From Bacteroidota bacterium (lineage in GTDB: Bacteria > Bacteroidota > Ignavibacteria > Kryptoniales > JAKASW01), in contig JAKAMG010000006.1 in assembly GCA_021812985.1 (NCBI GenBank), positions 1-64,000 on the forward strand: DNA of 64,000 bases, written 5' to 3'. The position numbers and the translations under genes are program-made. Below are positions 1-9,125 of the stretch, piece after piece. The notes beneath the pieces were generated by a model. The model was not told the origin of the DNA and made no database searches. It saw only the letters and a program-made list of their open reading frames with translations. Within the stretch, counting starts at the first letter, position 1. Each line of letters begins with the position of its first letter.

Positions 1-211
1 AGGCCAAATCCGCGTTGACATATTCGACGCGCTCATTGCCTGAAACACGTTTAACTTCAGAGGCCACGGATTGTCCTTTTCGGCTGTCACGGCCGTGTAG
101 GATTAAAGTCGCCCCGCGACGGGCCATGCGGAGCGCAGCGAGTTTCCCCAGACCGTCCGTCGAGCCGGTGATCATCACTACTTTGTTTAACAGGTCTATG
201 GTCGTTTCCAA
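1..211 (-). CDS. Short-chain dehydrogenase/reductase, N-terminal part (cut by window edge)
   Basis: This gene is absent from the ORF track because it runs off the left edge. The reverse strand from 211 reads LETTIDLLNKVVMITGSTDG, then LGKLAALRMARRGATLILHG. This is the first strand and helix of a Rossmann fold with the SDR cofactor motif TGxxxGxG (TGSTDGLG). The start is taken as TTG at 211-209 because an in-frame TGA lies five codons upstream and no ATG lies between; an internal ATG just before ITG would cut into the first beta strand. It follows the beta-barrel gene on the same strand after about 115 bases and may share its transcript. The substrate cannot be told from 70 residues, and the catalytic YxxxK lies outside the window. 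Confidence 0.8.
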   Translation of the reverse strand, partial: METTIDLLNKVVMITGSTDGLGKLAALRMARRGATLILHGRDSRKGQSVASEVKRVSGNERVEYVNADLA

Positions 212-325
212 TGTAATCTGATTTCAGTTATTGCTTGGAGTAATTTTGGCGATTCATATTAAAGAACAATAAGAGCCACGATGGCGGTTCCATTTCTTCA
301 CCGTTGGTTGAGGATGACGCCCGCG

Positions 326-1963
326 TCAGAACCTGTAGCTGAATCCGCCCATGACTGAAGTATAGGTGGTGCTTCCTGAAAAAGTCCCTTGGTAAAAGAA
401 ATTCAGAAAAAGGCCGCCGAAGAATCGGGTGCTGAAAGTGACGTTCGATTGATTTTGCAGAATGCCCAGACTCCCGGTCTTGTAGTCTACATGCATGTAC
501 CCGGCGCTTATGTTCGAAGAGTTGAACGGAAGCCATTTGTATAGGTTTATTCCGTAAGTATATCCCTGCAGGAATCCGCTGAACGTCCGGTCGTATGAAA
601 GAGTCGCAGAGATGCCGATCAATGGGATGTCAGATTGAGTGAGAGAGACGGTCGCGTTTCTGGTTGGGCTGAGGTCGCCCTCCTGAAAACTGTAACCAGC
701 GCCGAGGCTGATCTGCGTCCTGAAGGAGGGGTGGAGGTAAAACCCGAGTCTGAAATTGTGTCTGAGCTGATTCTGACTTAGCAGCAGGCTGTCCAGAGTG
801 CTCCCGAACGTCTGATAGTATATGGTATTCCGCTGGGTGTTGTATGAAAAATCAACCGAGAAGAGACTCACGGGCGAATAGAGAGATGAGAAGTAAAAGT
901 CAGTCAATGAGAATGAGGACTGCGGTATCCCAGCGCTGATTTTGAAAAGATCCACCTGTGCTGACATATACAGGTTGAGGTAGCTCGTTGGACTGCTCGT
1001 GTGCTGGAGATAAATGAATCTCCTGTCGGTGGACATGCCGTTGTTTTGCTGGAACAGTCCCAACGTGCTTTGCAGCAGCCCGGACGCCGTCGTGTCAGTT
1101 CGCGTCAGATATCCTCCGACCTGGAACAGGTTCGGATTATAACCGAGCGTGTAGAAATCAGGTCTGGACCCGACCACCTCGCCTAACTTGTAGGCCCCGA
1201 ACTGTTCCTCGAACTGGAGGCCATCAATCGGTCCGACACCGGACAACTCTCTGTTTATGTGCCTCCCGGCCCACATCCTGAAGGTAGTTCCCTTGTATTG
1301 AGCTGCCAGGTCATACACCCTGAGGTTTGACAGCGGCGAACCCCGAATCCCTTTCCACTGGCTGCCTAGATATGAGTAGTTCATATAGCTCGAAAATGAG
1401 ACCGGACTCCCGAGTACGTTATCGCCGTTGAAGTTCAGAGAATAATTCCACCTTTGTATTTTCGGTGACGATGCGAAATTTGAGAAGTTGGAATATGAAT
1501 TCGCGCTTATCCCTCCGTAATACCTCGGGGAATGTTCCGAATTGAATCTCACCACAGGGCGAGTTTCGTCCCGCGCGGTTTCAGCCACGGGAACAGGCTT
1601 TTGCGCTGCAGGGGAAACCTCTGCCGTTGAAGGTCCTGGCTCTTCAACCCTGGCGAGTACATAGACGTGTTCTCCAACCTTCAAACTAGGCTTCCCAATT
1701 ATTGGCCCGGCGCATGACTGAGATGAGAGATACTTAACCACCATGATAGGGAGCGGACCATTTGCGAAAACGGAGAACACCGTATCTCCCGCCGCGATGC
1801 CTTTCGTATCGGCAAACTGAACGTACGCGTTTTGTATTGTGATGAAGGATATCGTCCCGGATTTCCGCCTGAGACTGTCCGTCTGTGCATGTGAAATGGC
1901 ATACGGGACCAGAGACAGTATCATGAAAAACGCGAACGAAATGGACTGCCGACGCCGTTTCAT
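326..1963 (-). CDS. Outer-membrane beta-barrel protein paired with multihaem cytochrome
   Basis: A 545-residue protein with a clear signal peptide (MKRRRQSISFAFFMILSLVP, cut near SHAQ). About 65 residues follow that look like a small SH3-like beta domain (ISFITIQNAYVQFAD, IAAGDTVFSV), then a Pro-rich linker, then a long region of alternating Ser/Tyr/Phe-rich strands typical of outer-membrane barrels. The C-terminus is GGFSYRF, with the terminal Phe common in BAM substrates. The start codon overlaps the stop of the multihaem cytochrome gene (TGATG), which indicates translational coupling. I do not recognise the family. The inference is that it is the porin-like partner that lets the cytochrome pass electrons across the outer membrane, as in porin-cytochrome conduits; it could instead be an unrelated outer-membrane protein. 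No haem motif occurs in it. Confidence 0.75.
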   Translation of the reverse strand: MKRRRQSISFAFFMILSLVPYAISHAQTDSLRRKSGTISFITIQNAYVQFADTKGIAAGDTVFSVFANGPLPIMVVKYLSSQSCAGPIIGKPSLKVGEHVYVLARVEEPGPSTAEVSPAAQKPVPVAETARDETRPVVRFNSEHSPRYYGGISANSYSNFSNFASSPKIQRWNYSLNFNGDNVLGSPVSFSSYMNYSYLGSQWKGIRGSPLSNLRVYDLAAQYKGTTFRMWAGRHINRELSGVGPIDGLQFEEQFGAYKLGEVVGSRPDFYTLGYNPNLFQVGGYLTRTDTTASGLLQSTLGLFQQNNGMSTDRRFIYLQHTSSPTSYLNLYMSAQVDLFKISAGIPQSSFSLTDFYFSSLYSPVSLFSVDFSYNTQRNTIYYQTFGSTLDSLLLSQNQLRHNFRLGFYLHPSFRTQISLGAGYSFQEGDLSPTRNATVSLTQSDIPLIGISATLSYDRTFSGFLQGYTYGINLYKWLPFNSSNISAGYMHVDYKTGSLGILQNQSNVTFSTRFFGGLFLNFFYQGTFSGSTTYTSVMGGFSYRF

Positions 1964-3402
1964 CAGTCTCCCCCACTACCTGTGGGATGACAGCTGTAAC
2001 AGGATGTCGGGCTGTACACATAATTCTGCACGTCTCCGTGCTCCCGGTCAGTAGTCGACTGACTGTGACAAGTATTCGTGCAAGAGAACTGCGCGAAGTT
2101 GGAGCTGTTGATATGGCAGGTGGAGCAGGAGACGTTATGACTTCCGGTCAGAGGGAAGAAACTTGTGTGGTCAAACGTAGACGGCGACCATGCGGTCTGC
2201 GAATGACAGAGCGTGCAGTCAGTTGGGAACCCGGCGCCCGTATGGGATGGGTCGGTGGTTGCACTGTAATCTTTCTGATGACATCCGTAGCATGTGGCCG
2301 GCGCCGTTGTGTAGTTGCCGTTGTGGCACTGATCGCAGGTCAACGAAGTATGCGCTCCGGTGATAACATAGTACTTGCTGTGAACGGCGAATGTCGCGGG
2401 GGACCAACCGGGATTTGTCGTATGGCATGTCGAGCAATCGTTGGAAAGGGCGAGGGCAGTGTGGCTCGGATTTGTAGTTGCCTGATAATTGCTCTGGTGG
2501 CAAGTAATACAGGCGGTCGATGTGTTGGTGTATCCCGAAGCGTGACATTGGGCGCACTGCAGATTAGCGTGCCCCGCAGTAAGAGGGAAGCCGGTCTTGT
2601 TGTGGTCGAATGTCGCGTTGAGCCAGCTCGTAATCGTATGACATTGTGAGCAGTCGTGGGGAAATCCTGATGTCACGTGGTTCGGGTCTGTGGCGCCTGC
2701 GAAAGCAGAGCTGTGGCACGAATAGCAGTCAGTGGAGAGTCCCTTGAAGTTGCCTCCCTTCGCGTGGCAGGCATAACAGTCCTGAATATTGTGCCCTCCC
2801 ACGAGCGGGAAGAAGCTGTGGTTAAAGTTGCCCGAAGACCATACAAGGCCGGCGACTGCATGGCAGTCCTGACACTGCGTCGAGAATCCTGCCTGCACAT
2901 GGTTTGGGGACGTGGTGGCGTAATATTCCTTTGAGTGGCAGGTAACGCAGGCAACGTTGATCGGCGGGAAGTACAGCCGGGAATAGCCGCTGTGGCACGC
3001 GGAGCAATCAGCAGTCTGATGCGCCCCCACGAGAGGGAAGCGAGTCCGCTGGTGCAGCTCGCCAGTCTCAGGTATCAGCCATGTCGAAGGGGTGTGGCAC
3101 CTTGCGCAGTCCGGACCTACTGAGTTCTGATGCACATCCTGGTGACACGATTTGCACTGCGTCGGAGTCCCGGAGAAGTCGAGGTTTGAATGACACGACC
3201 TGCAGCCGACCGAGGTATGCTGACCGACGAGCCTGAAACCGGTCTCGTCATGATTGAACTTCATGTCTGAGCGGAGTACATCCCACCCTGCCGCGACGTG
3301 GCAGTTGGAGCAATCTATTTTGAACCCCTTTCCGTGGGGGGACTGGGCATAGGCCAATGAGGCCGAAAGCAAAAGCGCCATGACAAGGGCGGGTACACGC
3401 AT
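1963..3402 (-). CDS. Secreted multihaem c-type cytochrome (18 CxxCH + 1 CxxxCH)
   Basis: A 479-residue exported protein (signal peptide MRVPALVMALLLSASLAYAQ). By eye it has 18 CxxCH haem c motifs plus one CTNTCH (CxxxCH). The motifs sit in a repeating pattern of roughly 70-80 residues: GF..(D/Q)C..CH....W....F.H, FPL.G.H....C..CH, then C..CH...Y.AT..PSH. This suggests growth by tandem duplication. The many extra His residues could serve as distal ligands. Such proteins store or relay electrons in the periplasm or at the cell surface. The gene is first in the minus-strand unit and is coupled by a TGATG overlap to a beta-barrel gene. An AGGA-type ribosome site precedes the ATG at 3402. No maturation genes (Ccm/Ccs) are in the window. 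The exact electron donor and acceptor are unknown. Confidence 0.93.
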   Translation of the reverse strand: MRVPALVMALLLSASLAYAQSPHGKGFKIDCSNCHVAAGWDVLRSDMKFNHDETGFRLVGQHTSVGCRSCHSNLDFSGTPTQCKSCHQDVHQNSVGPDCARCHTPSTWLIPETGELHQRTRFPLVGAHQTADCSACHSGYSRLYFPPINVACVTCHSKEYYATTSPNHVQAGFSTQCQDCHAVAGLVWSSGNFNHSFFPLVGGHNIQDCYACHAKGGNFKGLSTDCYSCHSSAFAGATDPNHVTSGFPHDCSQCHTITSWLNATFDHNKTGFPLTAGHANLQCAQCHASGYTNTSTACITCHQSNYQATTNPSHTALALSNDCSTCHTTNPGWSPATFAVHSKYYVITGAHTSLTCDQCHNGNYTTAPATCYGCHQKDYSATTDPSHTGAGFPTDCTLCHSQTAWSPSTFDHTSFFPLTGSHNVSCSTCHINSSNFAQFSCTNTCHSQSTTDREHGDVQNYVYSPTSCYSCHPTGSGGD

Positions 3403-3798
3403 CCTGCTAGCTCCGTCTTTTATTCTATGGTTTCTTCAGCACTCAAAGCTAAGGTGCGTCGACTCGTCCTTCTACCTGCCTAAGGATAAACAAGCGGAAA
3501 TACATTTTCAAGTATGGAAATCTTTTTGGAAGGGGGGAAAAGTCCCATGCCCGATATCATTTGAGCTCGCATCGGCAGAGAGAGCCCGTCAAGGCACATC
3601 AGCAGCTGGGCCTGTGGTGGACGTAGCGGCTCATTTCATGGTTATTTCATCCGTATGAGATAAATTTTTAACCGAAGCCTTTTTCATCATGAAGGACGCC
3701 CCAAACTGGTTTGACGCTTATCTTTGAACCGGTGGCGGAAGCGGCAAGCCCTTCCAATGAGTTGGGATAACAAAAGTTAACATGCGCCATAATATGAA
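3403..3798. other. Divergent intergenic region, no gene supported
   Basis: This gap separates the minus-strand cytochrome unit from the plus-strand efflux operon and must hold promoters for both. The 92-aa ORF at 3380-3658 overlaps the start of the cytochrome gene on the other strand, has no family resemblance and no clear ribosome site. I see no convincing hairpin, repeat or consensus promoter here. Confidence 0.5.
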
Positions 3799-5067
3799 AT
3801 GAAGTCCAATAACATCTCTGCAGTGATTGTCTGTTCCATTCTTCTCCTCACTGGGCGGAGTGTTTACGCCCAGGGAGCTCCCAAATCGTTAACAGAGTAC
3901 CTCTCCGCGGCGATGAGATCGAACCCGCTGCTTGCTTCGGCAGCTCAGGACAGGGTTTCTGCGGAGTACTCTGGGAGGTCGATCAGGGAGGCGTACCGTC
4001 CCCAAATCGGGATTACTTCTCATTTGATTGTGGCACCTGGATATGACCCCGCCATAACTAACGGAGGGGAGCTGGGTGCTCAACTGACCGCTTCCTACAC
4101 GCTGTACGACGGGGGTACTAGCTCGCTCGAAATCGAGAGAGGCGATTTGGGCACGACGCGTGGCAAACTCGGCGAGGCGCGGCTAAGGGCCGACGTGGTT
4201 TACTCCGTTTCCACCGCGTACGTCGATGCCGTGCGACAGAAAAGGGAACTTGGCGTCATCCGTAACGAGTACGATTTGCTGAGCGACTACCTAGTGCTGG
4301 TCAAACAGCTTCACGCTGCGGGTCAGGGAAGCGAGACGGACGTTTTAAAAACAACCGTCGATTTAAACAATGTGGCTGTCGACATGAGCACACGACGAGT
4401 CGCGTATGCAAGCGCACTTTTGTCCCTCGCGCAGGTTTGCGGCCTCCCGTCGAGCGAGGTGACGGATGTTGATACTTCCGTCGTGTCTGTCAGCTATGAC
4501 TCCGTGTTCAACGCGCGGCAGAATGTCGATCTCGCCTCACTTGATCTCGCACAGAAGGATGCGGAACTTCAGGCGCGCATCGCGGGGTCGAGGCTCGGGC
4601 CTACTGTCTCCGTAGGCGCTGATGCGGGTGCGCTGACATCTCTACCCAACCTTCAGCAGGGTTTGGCGAACGTTTTCGGCGCCTCTGTTATGGTCTCGGT
4701 CTCAATGCCGGTCTTCACGCTTGGCTCTCTCGAGGACAATTATAATGCCGCTCAGGCGGCCGAGAAGAGCGTTTCGCTTCGGAACCGCTATTCGAGAGAC
4801 GAGGTATCGAGCGAGTTTATAAAGACAAGAAACGCAATTGCCCAGGCTGATTCGCAGATCACGGCTCTGAAAAGCAATCTTGATATTGCTGATGAGAACC
4901 TTCTCCTCACGAAGTCGAGGTATGCGGGCGGAAGCGGGCTGAGCCTCGAAGTTCTTGACGCCATAAGGAGCGTCAACCAAATCAGGCTGTCTATCGAGGA
5001 GGCAAGGGCAAGCCGAGCCATGAGCGAACTGAAATTGAACAGGTTGAACTATAACGGAGCCGATTGA
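3799..5067 (+). CDS. TolC-family outer-membrane efflux protein
   Basis: A 422-residue exported protein (signal peptide ending SVYAQG) with the two-fold coiled-coil layout of the outer-membrane efflux family. The first half has LTEYLSAAMRSNPLLASAAQ, a typical TolC N-terminal helix, and the second half mirrors it (DLASLDLAQKDAELQARIAG). Long heptad-like helices around residues 130-190 and 320-400 would build the periplasmic tunnel, and the central SVGADAG and VSVSMPVF segments are barrel strands. It is the first gene of a TolC, membrane-fusion, RND operon. Its last codons overlap or touch the next start. The start at 3799 gives the full signal peptide. The substrate is not evident from this subunit. 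Confidence 0.9.
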   Translation: MKSNNISAVIVCSILLLTGRSVYAQGAPKSLTEYLSAAMRSNPLLASAAQDRVSAEYSGRSIREAYRPQIGITSHLIVAPGYDPAITNGGELGAQLTASYTLYDGGTSSLEIERGDLGTTRGKLGEARLRADVVYSVSTAYVDAVRQKRELGVIRNEYDLLSDYLVLVKQLHAAGQGSETDVLKTTVDLNNVAVDMSTRRVAYASALLSLAQVCGLPSSEVTDVDTSVVSVSYDSVFNARQNVDLASLDLAQKDAELQARIAGSRLGPTVSVGADAGALTSLPNLQQGLANVFGASVMVSVSMPVFTLGSLEDNYNAAQAAEKSVSLRNRYSRDEVSSEFIKTRNAIAQADSQITALKSNLDIADENLLLTKSRYAGGSGLSLEVLDAIRSVNQIRLSIEEARASRAMSELKLNRLNYNGAD

Positions 5068-5069
5068 TA

Positions 5070-6053
5070 ATGACCCGAAGAATTTCCGTCCTGACACTAA
5101 TTCTATCTCTCTCTGGTATTGTCGTCGGCTGCGGTTCAGGCAAGGACGACAGCCCCGCGGACGTGAAGCCGCGCGCGAAAGTTGAGATTGCGCTGGCACG
5201 GCTCGGCAACATTGACAACACTGTAAGCACCACCGGTTCATTCCAGGTCCTCCGCGACGAAAAAGTGAAATCCACCATTTCCGGAAAGATTGAGAGAGTG
5301 TTCGTCAGGGAAGGGGATGCCGTGAAAAGGGGTGAAGTCCTCGTCACAATTATGTCGCAGGAATCGAACGCCGCCATCGAGGGGGCGAGGGAGTTGATGG
5401 GACAGGCGAAGACAGCCGCCGCGAAAAGCGAGGCCGAGAAAGCCTTGAAACTCGCTGAGGGAACCGCGGCGTTGGCGAAGATCACCGCACCATTCGACGG
5501 CGCTGTCTCGAACAGGTTTGTGACCGAAGGCGAGCTCGTGAATGCCGGCAGCGATCTCCTTGAGATGATCGATCCGCAGACTGAGTATTTCGTCGCGGAC
5601 GTGCCGGTGAGCTTGCTTCCGTCGATCCGTGCGGGTGAGACTGCTGAGCTATTCATCCCCAATCTCAGCGGCAACGGTATACGCGGCATCGTTGAATCCG
5701 TAAACCCGGCCACTGATCCCAACAGCCAAAGCGTCCCCGTCAGAATAGGTTTCCAGGCCGACCGGACCGCCATCCCTGCAGGTACTTTTGGAAACGTCAG
5801 AATAAAAATCGGGATGGAAACTTCGGTCATACTTGTCCCGAAGCAGGCCGTTTATCACGACGATGAACTCGACAGATATCTTGTCTGGCGGATACAGGGG
5901 GATTCTCTGGCGCTACTCACACAGGTTCAGATTGGACTTACGGATTCATCCCGCATCGAGATAAAGTCCGGTCTTAAACCCGGCGACGCCATCGCCACGG
6001 TCGGCGGGTACGGCCTGCCGGATTCAACAGCTGTCACCGTGGTCAAGGAATAG
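5070..6053 (+). CDS. RND efflux membrane fusion (periplasmic adaptor) lipoprotein
   Basis: An adaptor of about 327 residues. It begins with a lipoprotein signal (LSLSGIVVGCGSG, lipobox Cys near residue 22), then a barrel-sandwich lipoyl domain split by a short helical hairpin (VKSTISGKIERVFVREGDAV; ITAPFDGAVSNRFVTEGELV), a beta-barrel domain, and a membrane-proximal domain ending near GLKPGDAIATVGGYGL. The hairpin is short compared with AcrA. The track start at 5064 is TTG overlapping the previous stop (TTGA); ATG at 5070 is equally in frame and is preferred here. It links the TolC-like protein upstream to the RND pump 15 bases downstream. The substrate is unknown. Confidence 0.9.
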   Translation: MTRRISVLTLILSLSGIVVGCGSGKDDSPADVKPRAKVEIALARLGNIDNTVSTTGSFQVLRDEKVKSTISGKIERVFVREGDAVKRGEVLVTIMSQESNAAIEGARELMGQAKTAAAKSEAEKALKLAEGTAALAKITAPFDGAVSNRFVTEGELVNAGSDLLEMIDPQTEYFVADVPVSLLPSIRAGETAELFIPNLSGNGIRGIVESVNPATDPNSQSVPVRIGFQADRTAIPAGTFGNVRIKIGMETSVILVPKQAVYHDDELDRYLVWRIQGDSLALLTQVQIGLTDSSRIEIKSGLKPGDAIATVGGYGLPDSTAVTVVKE

Positions 6054-6067
6054 GTGGTCGGGGCAAT

Positions 6068-9000
6068 ATGAAATTTTACGAGTTTATCTCCGCGCATAAG
6101 AAGGGTATCATCTTCATCGTCTCGATACTTAGTGTCGGGGGGCTCGTTTCGCTTTTCTCCATGCCAATCTCATTGTTCCCAAACATAGACTTCCCGCGGA
6201 TAGTCATGCTGGCAGACAACGGCGAAGAGCCAGCGAACAGGATGATGATTGACGTGACTCGTCCGCTCGAGGAGGCGGCGAGGTCTGTCCCGGGCGTGAC
6301 AAGGGTGAAGTCCGCCACAAGCCGCGGCTCGTCTGAAGTCGACGTAAGCTTCAAGTGGGGGACGGATATCATCCAGGCGCTTGAGCTTCTGCAGGGAGAA
6401 GTCGCGAGCATCCGCAACCAGCTTCCGCCAACGGTCTCTATACAGATAGCGAGGATGAACGCTACCGTCTTTCCAATCGAGGGCTTCAGTCTCGTTTCGG
6501 ATTCGTTGAACCAGGTCCAGCTTCGCGACCTTGCCTACTATACCATCAGGCCGGTGCTGACAAGGATAAACGGGATCGCGCAGGTGGTGGTACAAGGAGG
6601 GAACAAGAGGGAGTTTCTCGTCGATGTCGACCCGGAAAAACTGCAGAGTTACGGGTTAAGCGTCGCGAATGTCGTGTCCGCAGTAAACAGCACGAACTTC
6701 GTCTCATCGACGGGCCTGGTGCAGCGGAACTATCAGATCTACCTTACTCTCGTCGACGGCCTTTACAAGAATCTGGATGACATCAGGAACACCGTGGTTA
6801 CTTTCAGGAACGGTACTCCAATTACTATCGGTCAGGTCGCGACGGTCAAGCCATCCGAGAAGATCGAGTACGTCCGGATAACCGCTGACGGAAAGCCAGC
6901 CGTGCTTGTGTATGTCGTACGCCAGCCTGGCGGCAACACGGTAGAAATCGGGAAGCAAGTCCGTGCTGCGCTTGCGGGGCTCAGAAGCGAAATCCCGCCG
7001 GGGGTGCGCGTCAAATATTTCTACGACCAGGGCGACTTCATCAGTAGCTCCATCGGGAGCGCGAGGGACTCGATCATCATAGGGCTTTTCCTTGCTATCT
7101 TAATCATCTTCGCATTCCTCAGAAGCGTCAGAATCGGTTCGGTTGCCGTGATTACCGTTCCCGCAGTCTTTGCCACGACGGTTCTATTTCTCGATTTGCT
7201 CGGATATACGCTGAACATCATGACGTTGGGGGGCATAGCGGCTGCCGTCGGACTCGTCATCGACGACAACGTGGTGATGATAGAAAATATCTTCAGGAAC
7301 ATGAGATTCGAGCGGGAGAGCAAGAGCAGAGCCACTGCGCAATCGATGAGGGAGATTCTGCCCGCGATCATCGGCTCATCGCTCAGCTCGATAATCGTTT
7401 TTGCCCCATTCGCGTTCCTCTACGGCGTCACGGGTGCCTTCTTCAAGCCGCTCGCTGTGACGATGGCCGTCTCTCTCGGCGTATCCATGATATACTCCTT
7501 GGTGTTCGTTCCTATACTCGCTGAGAAGTTCATAAGACAGAAGGATATCGACCTCGAGGTGGCCAGAGAGGAGAAATCGCGCCACAGAATAAGTCTCATT
7601 TATGACCGTATCCTCGGCGCTCTCCTGAAGAGAAGCTATCTTGGCCCGATCTTCGCTGTGATCGTCCTCTTCGGCACATTCATGCTGTACCAGAATATAG
7701 GGAGTGACTTCATGCCGCGAATGGACGAAGGATCCTTCGTCCTGGACTTTCTCTCCCCTCCTGGCACTTCGCTCCAGGAGACAAACCGGATGCTCGACCA
7801 GGTGGAGAAGATCATCATGTCCGTTCCGGAGGTCGAATCATATTCGCGGCGGGAGGGGACACAGCTCGGTTTCTTCATAACCGAACCCAACAACGGCGAT
7901 TTCCTCATCAGGTTGAAAAAGGACAGGAAGCGTTCGGTGTTTCAAATCATGGATGAGCTGAGAAGGAAGATCGAGGCTTCCGAACCCGCGCTGCAAATCG
8001 ATTTCGGCCAGGCAATGCAGGACCTAATTGGCGATCTTACGAACTCGCCATCTCCCATACAGATAAAGATTTTCGGTCCGAACCAGGAGGTCATACAAAG
8101 GAAGGCCAATGAAGTCGCTGATTTGATATCGGCGGTGCCGGGTGTCGTAGATGTCTTCAACGGCATTACTATCAGCGGCCCCTCGATCGTCGTTCATCCC
8201 GATCCGGTGCTCGCAGCAAGGGCCGGGCTGACTATGTCGGATGTTCAATCCCAGCTCTCTACAATCATGAACGGAACCGCTGACACCTACGTCCTCGAAG
8301 GTGAAAAGCTTATTGCGGTCCGAGTCAGGTATCCCGAGAAGTATCATGCGATGCTTCAGGCCATCGAGAATGTCAAGCTCAGATCTCCAAACGGTTTCTA
8401 TGTCCCGGTGAGCAGTATAGCGACCGTGGACATACTCAAAGGCCAGAGCGAGATCGACCGGGAAGACCTGAAACTGACGGATGCCGTTTCCGCGAGGATC
8501 GAGGGGAGAGACCTTGGAAGCACAATATCGGACATTCAAAAGAGTCTTCGCGCGCATCTTGTGCTTCCGCAGGGGGTGACGTACACCTTCGGAGGGTTGT
8601 ACCAGAGCCAGCAGGAATCATTCCGAAGCCTTCTGCTGGTGCTCATCGCCGCCTCCGTTCTGGTAATAGCTCTCATGATTCTTGAGTTTGAGAGTTTCTC
8701 GATTCCTATCGCAGTGTTTTCGACCAACCTCACGTCGCTCTTCGGCGTAATCCTCGCGCTCCTCGTTACCGGAATAACCTTTAACATCTCGAGCTTTGTC
8801 GGCATGATCATGATGGTCGGAATTGTGCACGAGAACGGCGTGTTCATAGTGCACATGATACAGGAGATAGGGCGCGAGAAAGGGTACACGGTCGACACTG
8901 TAATTGAGGCTACGAAGGTACGGGCGAGGCCGATATTGATGACTACTTTCGCGGCCGTATTCGCATTGATGCCGTTGGCGCTCGGCATCGGGGCGGGCGC

Positions 9001-9112
9001 ACAGATGCAGCAGCCTCTCGCCGTCGCGGTCATCGGAGGATTCCTCCTTTCGAGCTTCCTCCTTCTCTTTGAGCTCCCAATGCTTTACGTCTTTCTCAAC
9101 CGGATTAAATAG
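6068..9112 (+). CDS. RND family inner-membrane efflux pump (HAE type)
   Basis: A 1014-residue RND transporter of the usual AcrB-like size, with an N-terminal transmembrane helix (KKGIIFIVSILSVGGLVSLF), two large periplasmic loops and two blocks of about five membrane helices. The proton-relay acidic pair is present in TM4 (GLVIDDNVVMIENIF). The TM10 position that is Lys in AcrB reads Glu here (VGIVHENGVFIV), so the relay is not AcrB-like. Motifs typical of the family include PVFATTVLFLDLLGYTLNIM and LFGVILALLVTGITFNI. It forms a tripartite pump with the two preceding genes. The following two-component system may sense its substrate or envelope stress. Metal-type signatures (the CusA Met triad) are not seen, so an organic substrate is more likely. 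Confidence 0.93.
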   Translation: MKFYEFISAHKKGIIFIVSILSVGGLVSLFSMPISLFPNIDFPRIVMLADNGEEPANRMMIDVTRPLEEAARSVPGVTRVKSATSRGSSEVDVSFKWGTDIIQALELLQGEVASIRNQLPPTVSIQIARMNATVFPIEGFSLVSDSLNQVQLRDLAYYTIRPVLTRINGIAQVVVQGGNKREFLVDVDPEKLQSYGLSVANVVSAVNSTNFVSSTGLVQRNYQIYLTLVDGLYKNLDDIRNTVVTFRNGTPITIGQVATVKPSEKIEYVRITADGKPAVLVYVVRQPGGNTVEIGKQVRAALAGLRSEIPPGVRVKYFYDQGDFISSSIGSARDSIIIGLFLAILIIFAFLRSVRIGSVAVITVPAVFATTVLFLDLLGYTLNIMTLGGIAAAVGLVIDDNVVMIENIFRNMRFERESKSRATAQSMREILPAIIGSSLSSIIVFAPFAFLYGVTGAFFKPLAVTMAVSLGVSMIYSLVFVPILAEKFIRQKDIDLEVAREEKSRHRISLIYDRILGALLKRSYLGPIFAVIVLFGTFMLYQNIGSDFMPRMDEGSFVLDFLSPPGTSLQETNRMLDQVEKIIMSVPEVESYSRREGTQLGFFITEPNNGDFLIRLKKDRKRSVFQIMDELRRKIEASEPALQIDFGQAMQDLIGDLTNSPSPIQIKIFGPNQEVIQRKANEVADLISAVPGVVDVFNGITISGPSIVVHPDPVLAARAGLTMSDVQSQLSTIMNGTADTYVLEGEKLIAVRVRYPEKYHAMLQAIENVKLRSPNGFYVPVSSIATVDILKGQSEIDREDLKLTDAVSARIEGRDLGSTISDIQKSLRAHLVLPQGVTYTFGGLYQSQQESFRSLLLVLIAASVLVIALMILEFESFSIPIAVFSTNLTSLFGVILALLVTGITFNISSFVGMIMMVGIVHENGVFIVHMIQEIGREKGYTVDTVIEATKVRARPILMTTFAAVFALMPLALGIGAGAQMQQPLAVAVIGGFLLSSFLLLFELPMLYVFLNRIK

Positions 9113-9125
9113 AAGAGCCCAGCTT

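Noticed and set aside
1987-2649. 220-aa plus-strand ORF
   Set aside because: It lies entirely inside the multihaem cytochrome gene on the opposite strand; its Cys/Arg-rich composition is a mirror of the CxxCH codons.
3380-3658. 92-aa ORF in the divergent promoter region
   Set aside because: It overlaps the start of the cytochrome gene on the other strand and has no ribosome site or family trait.
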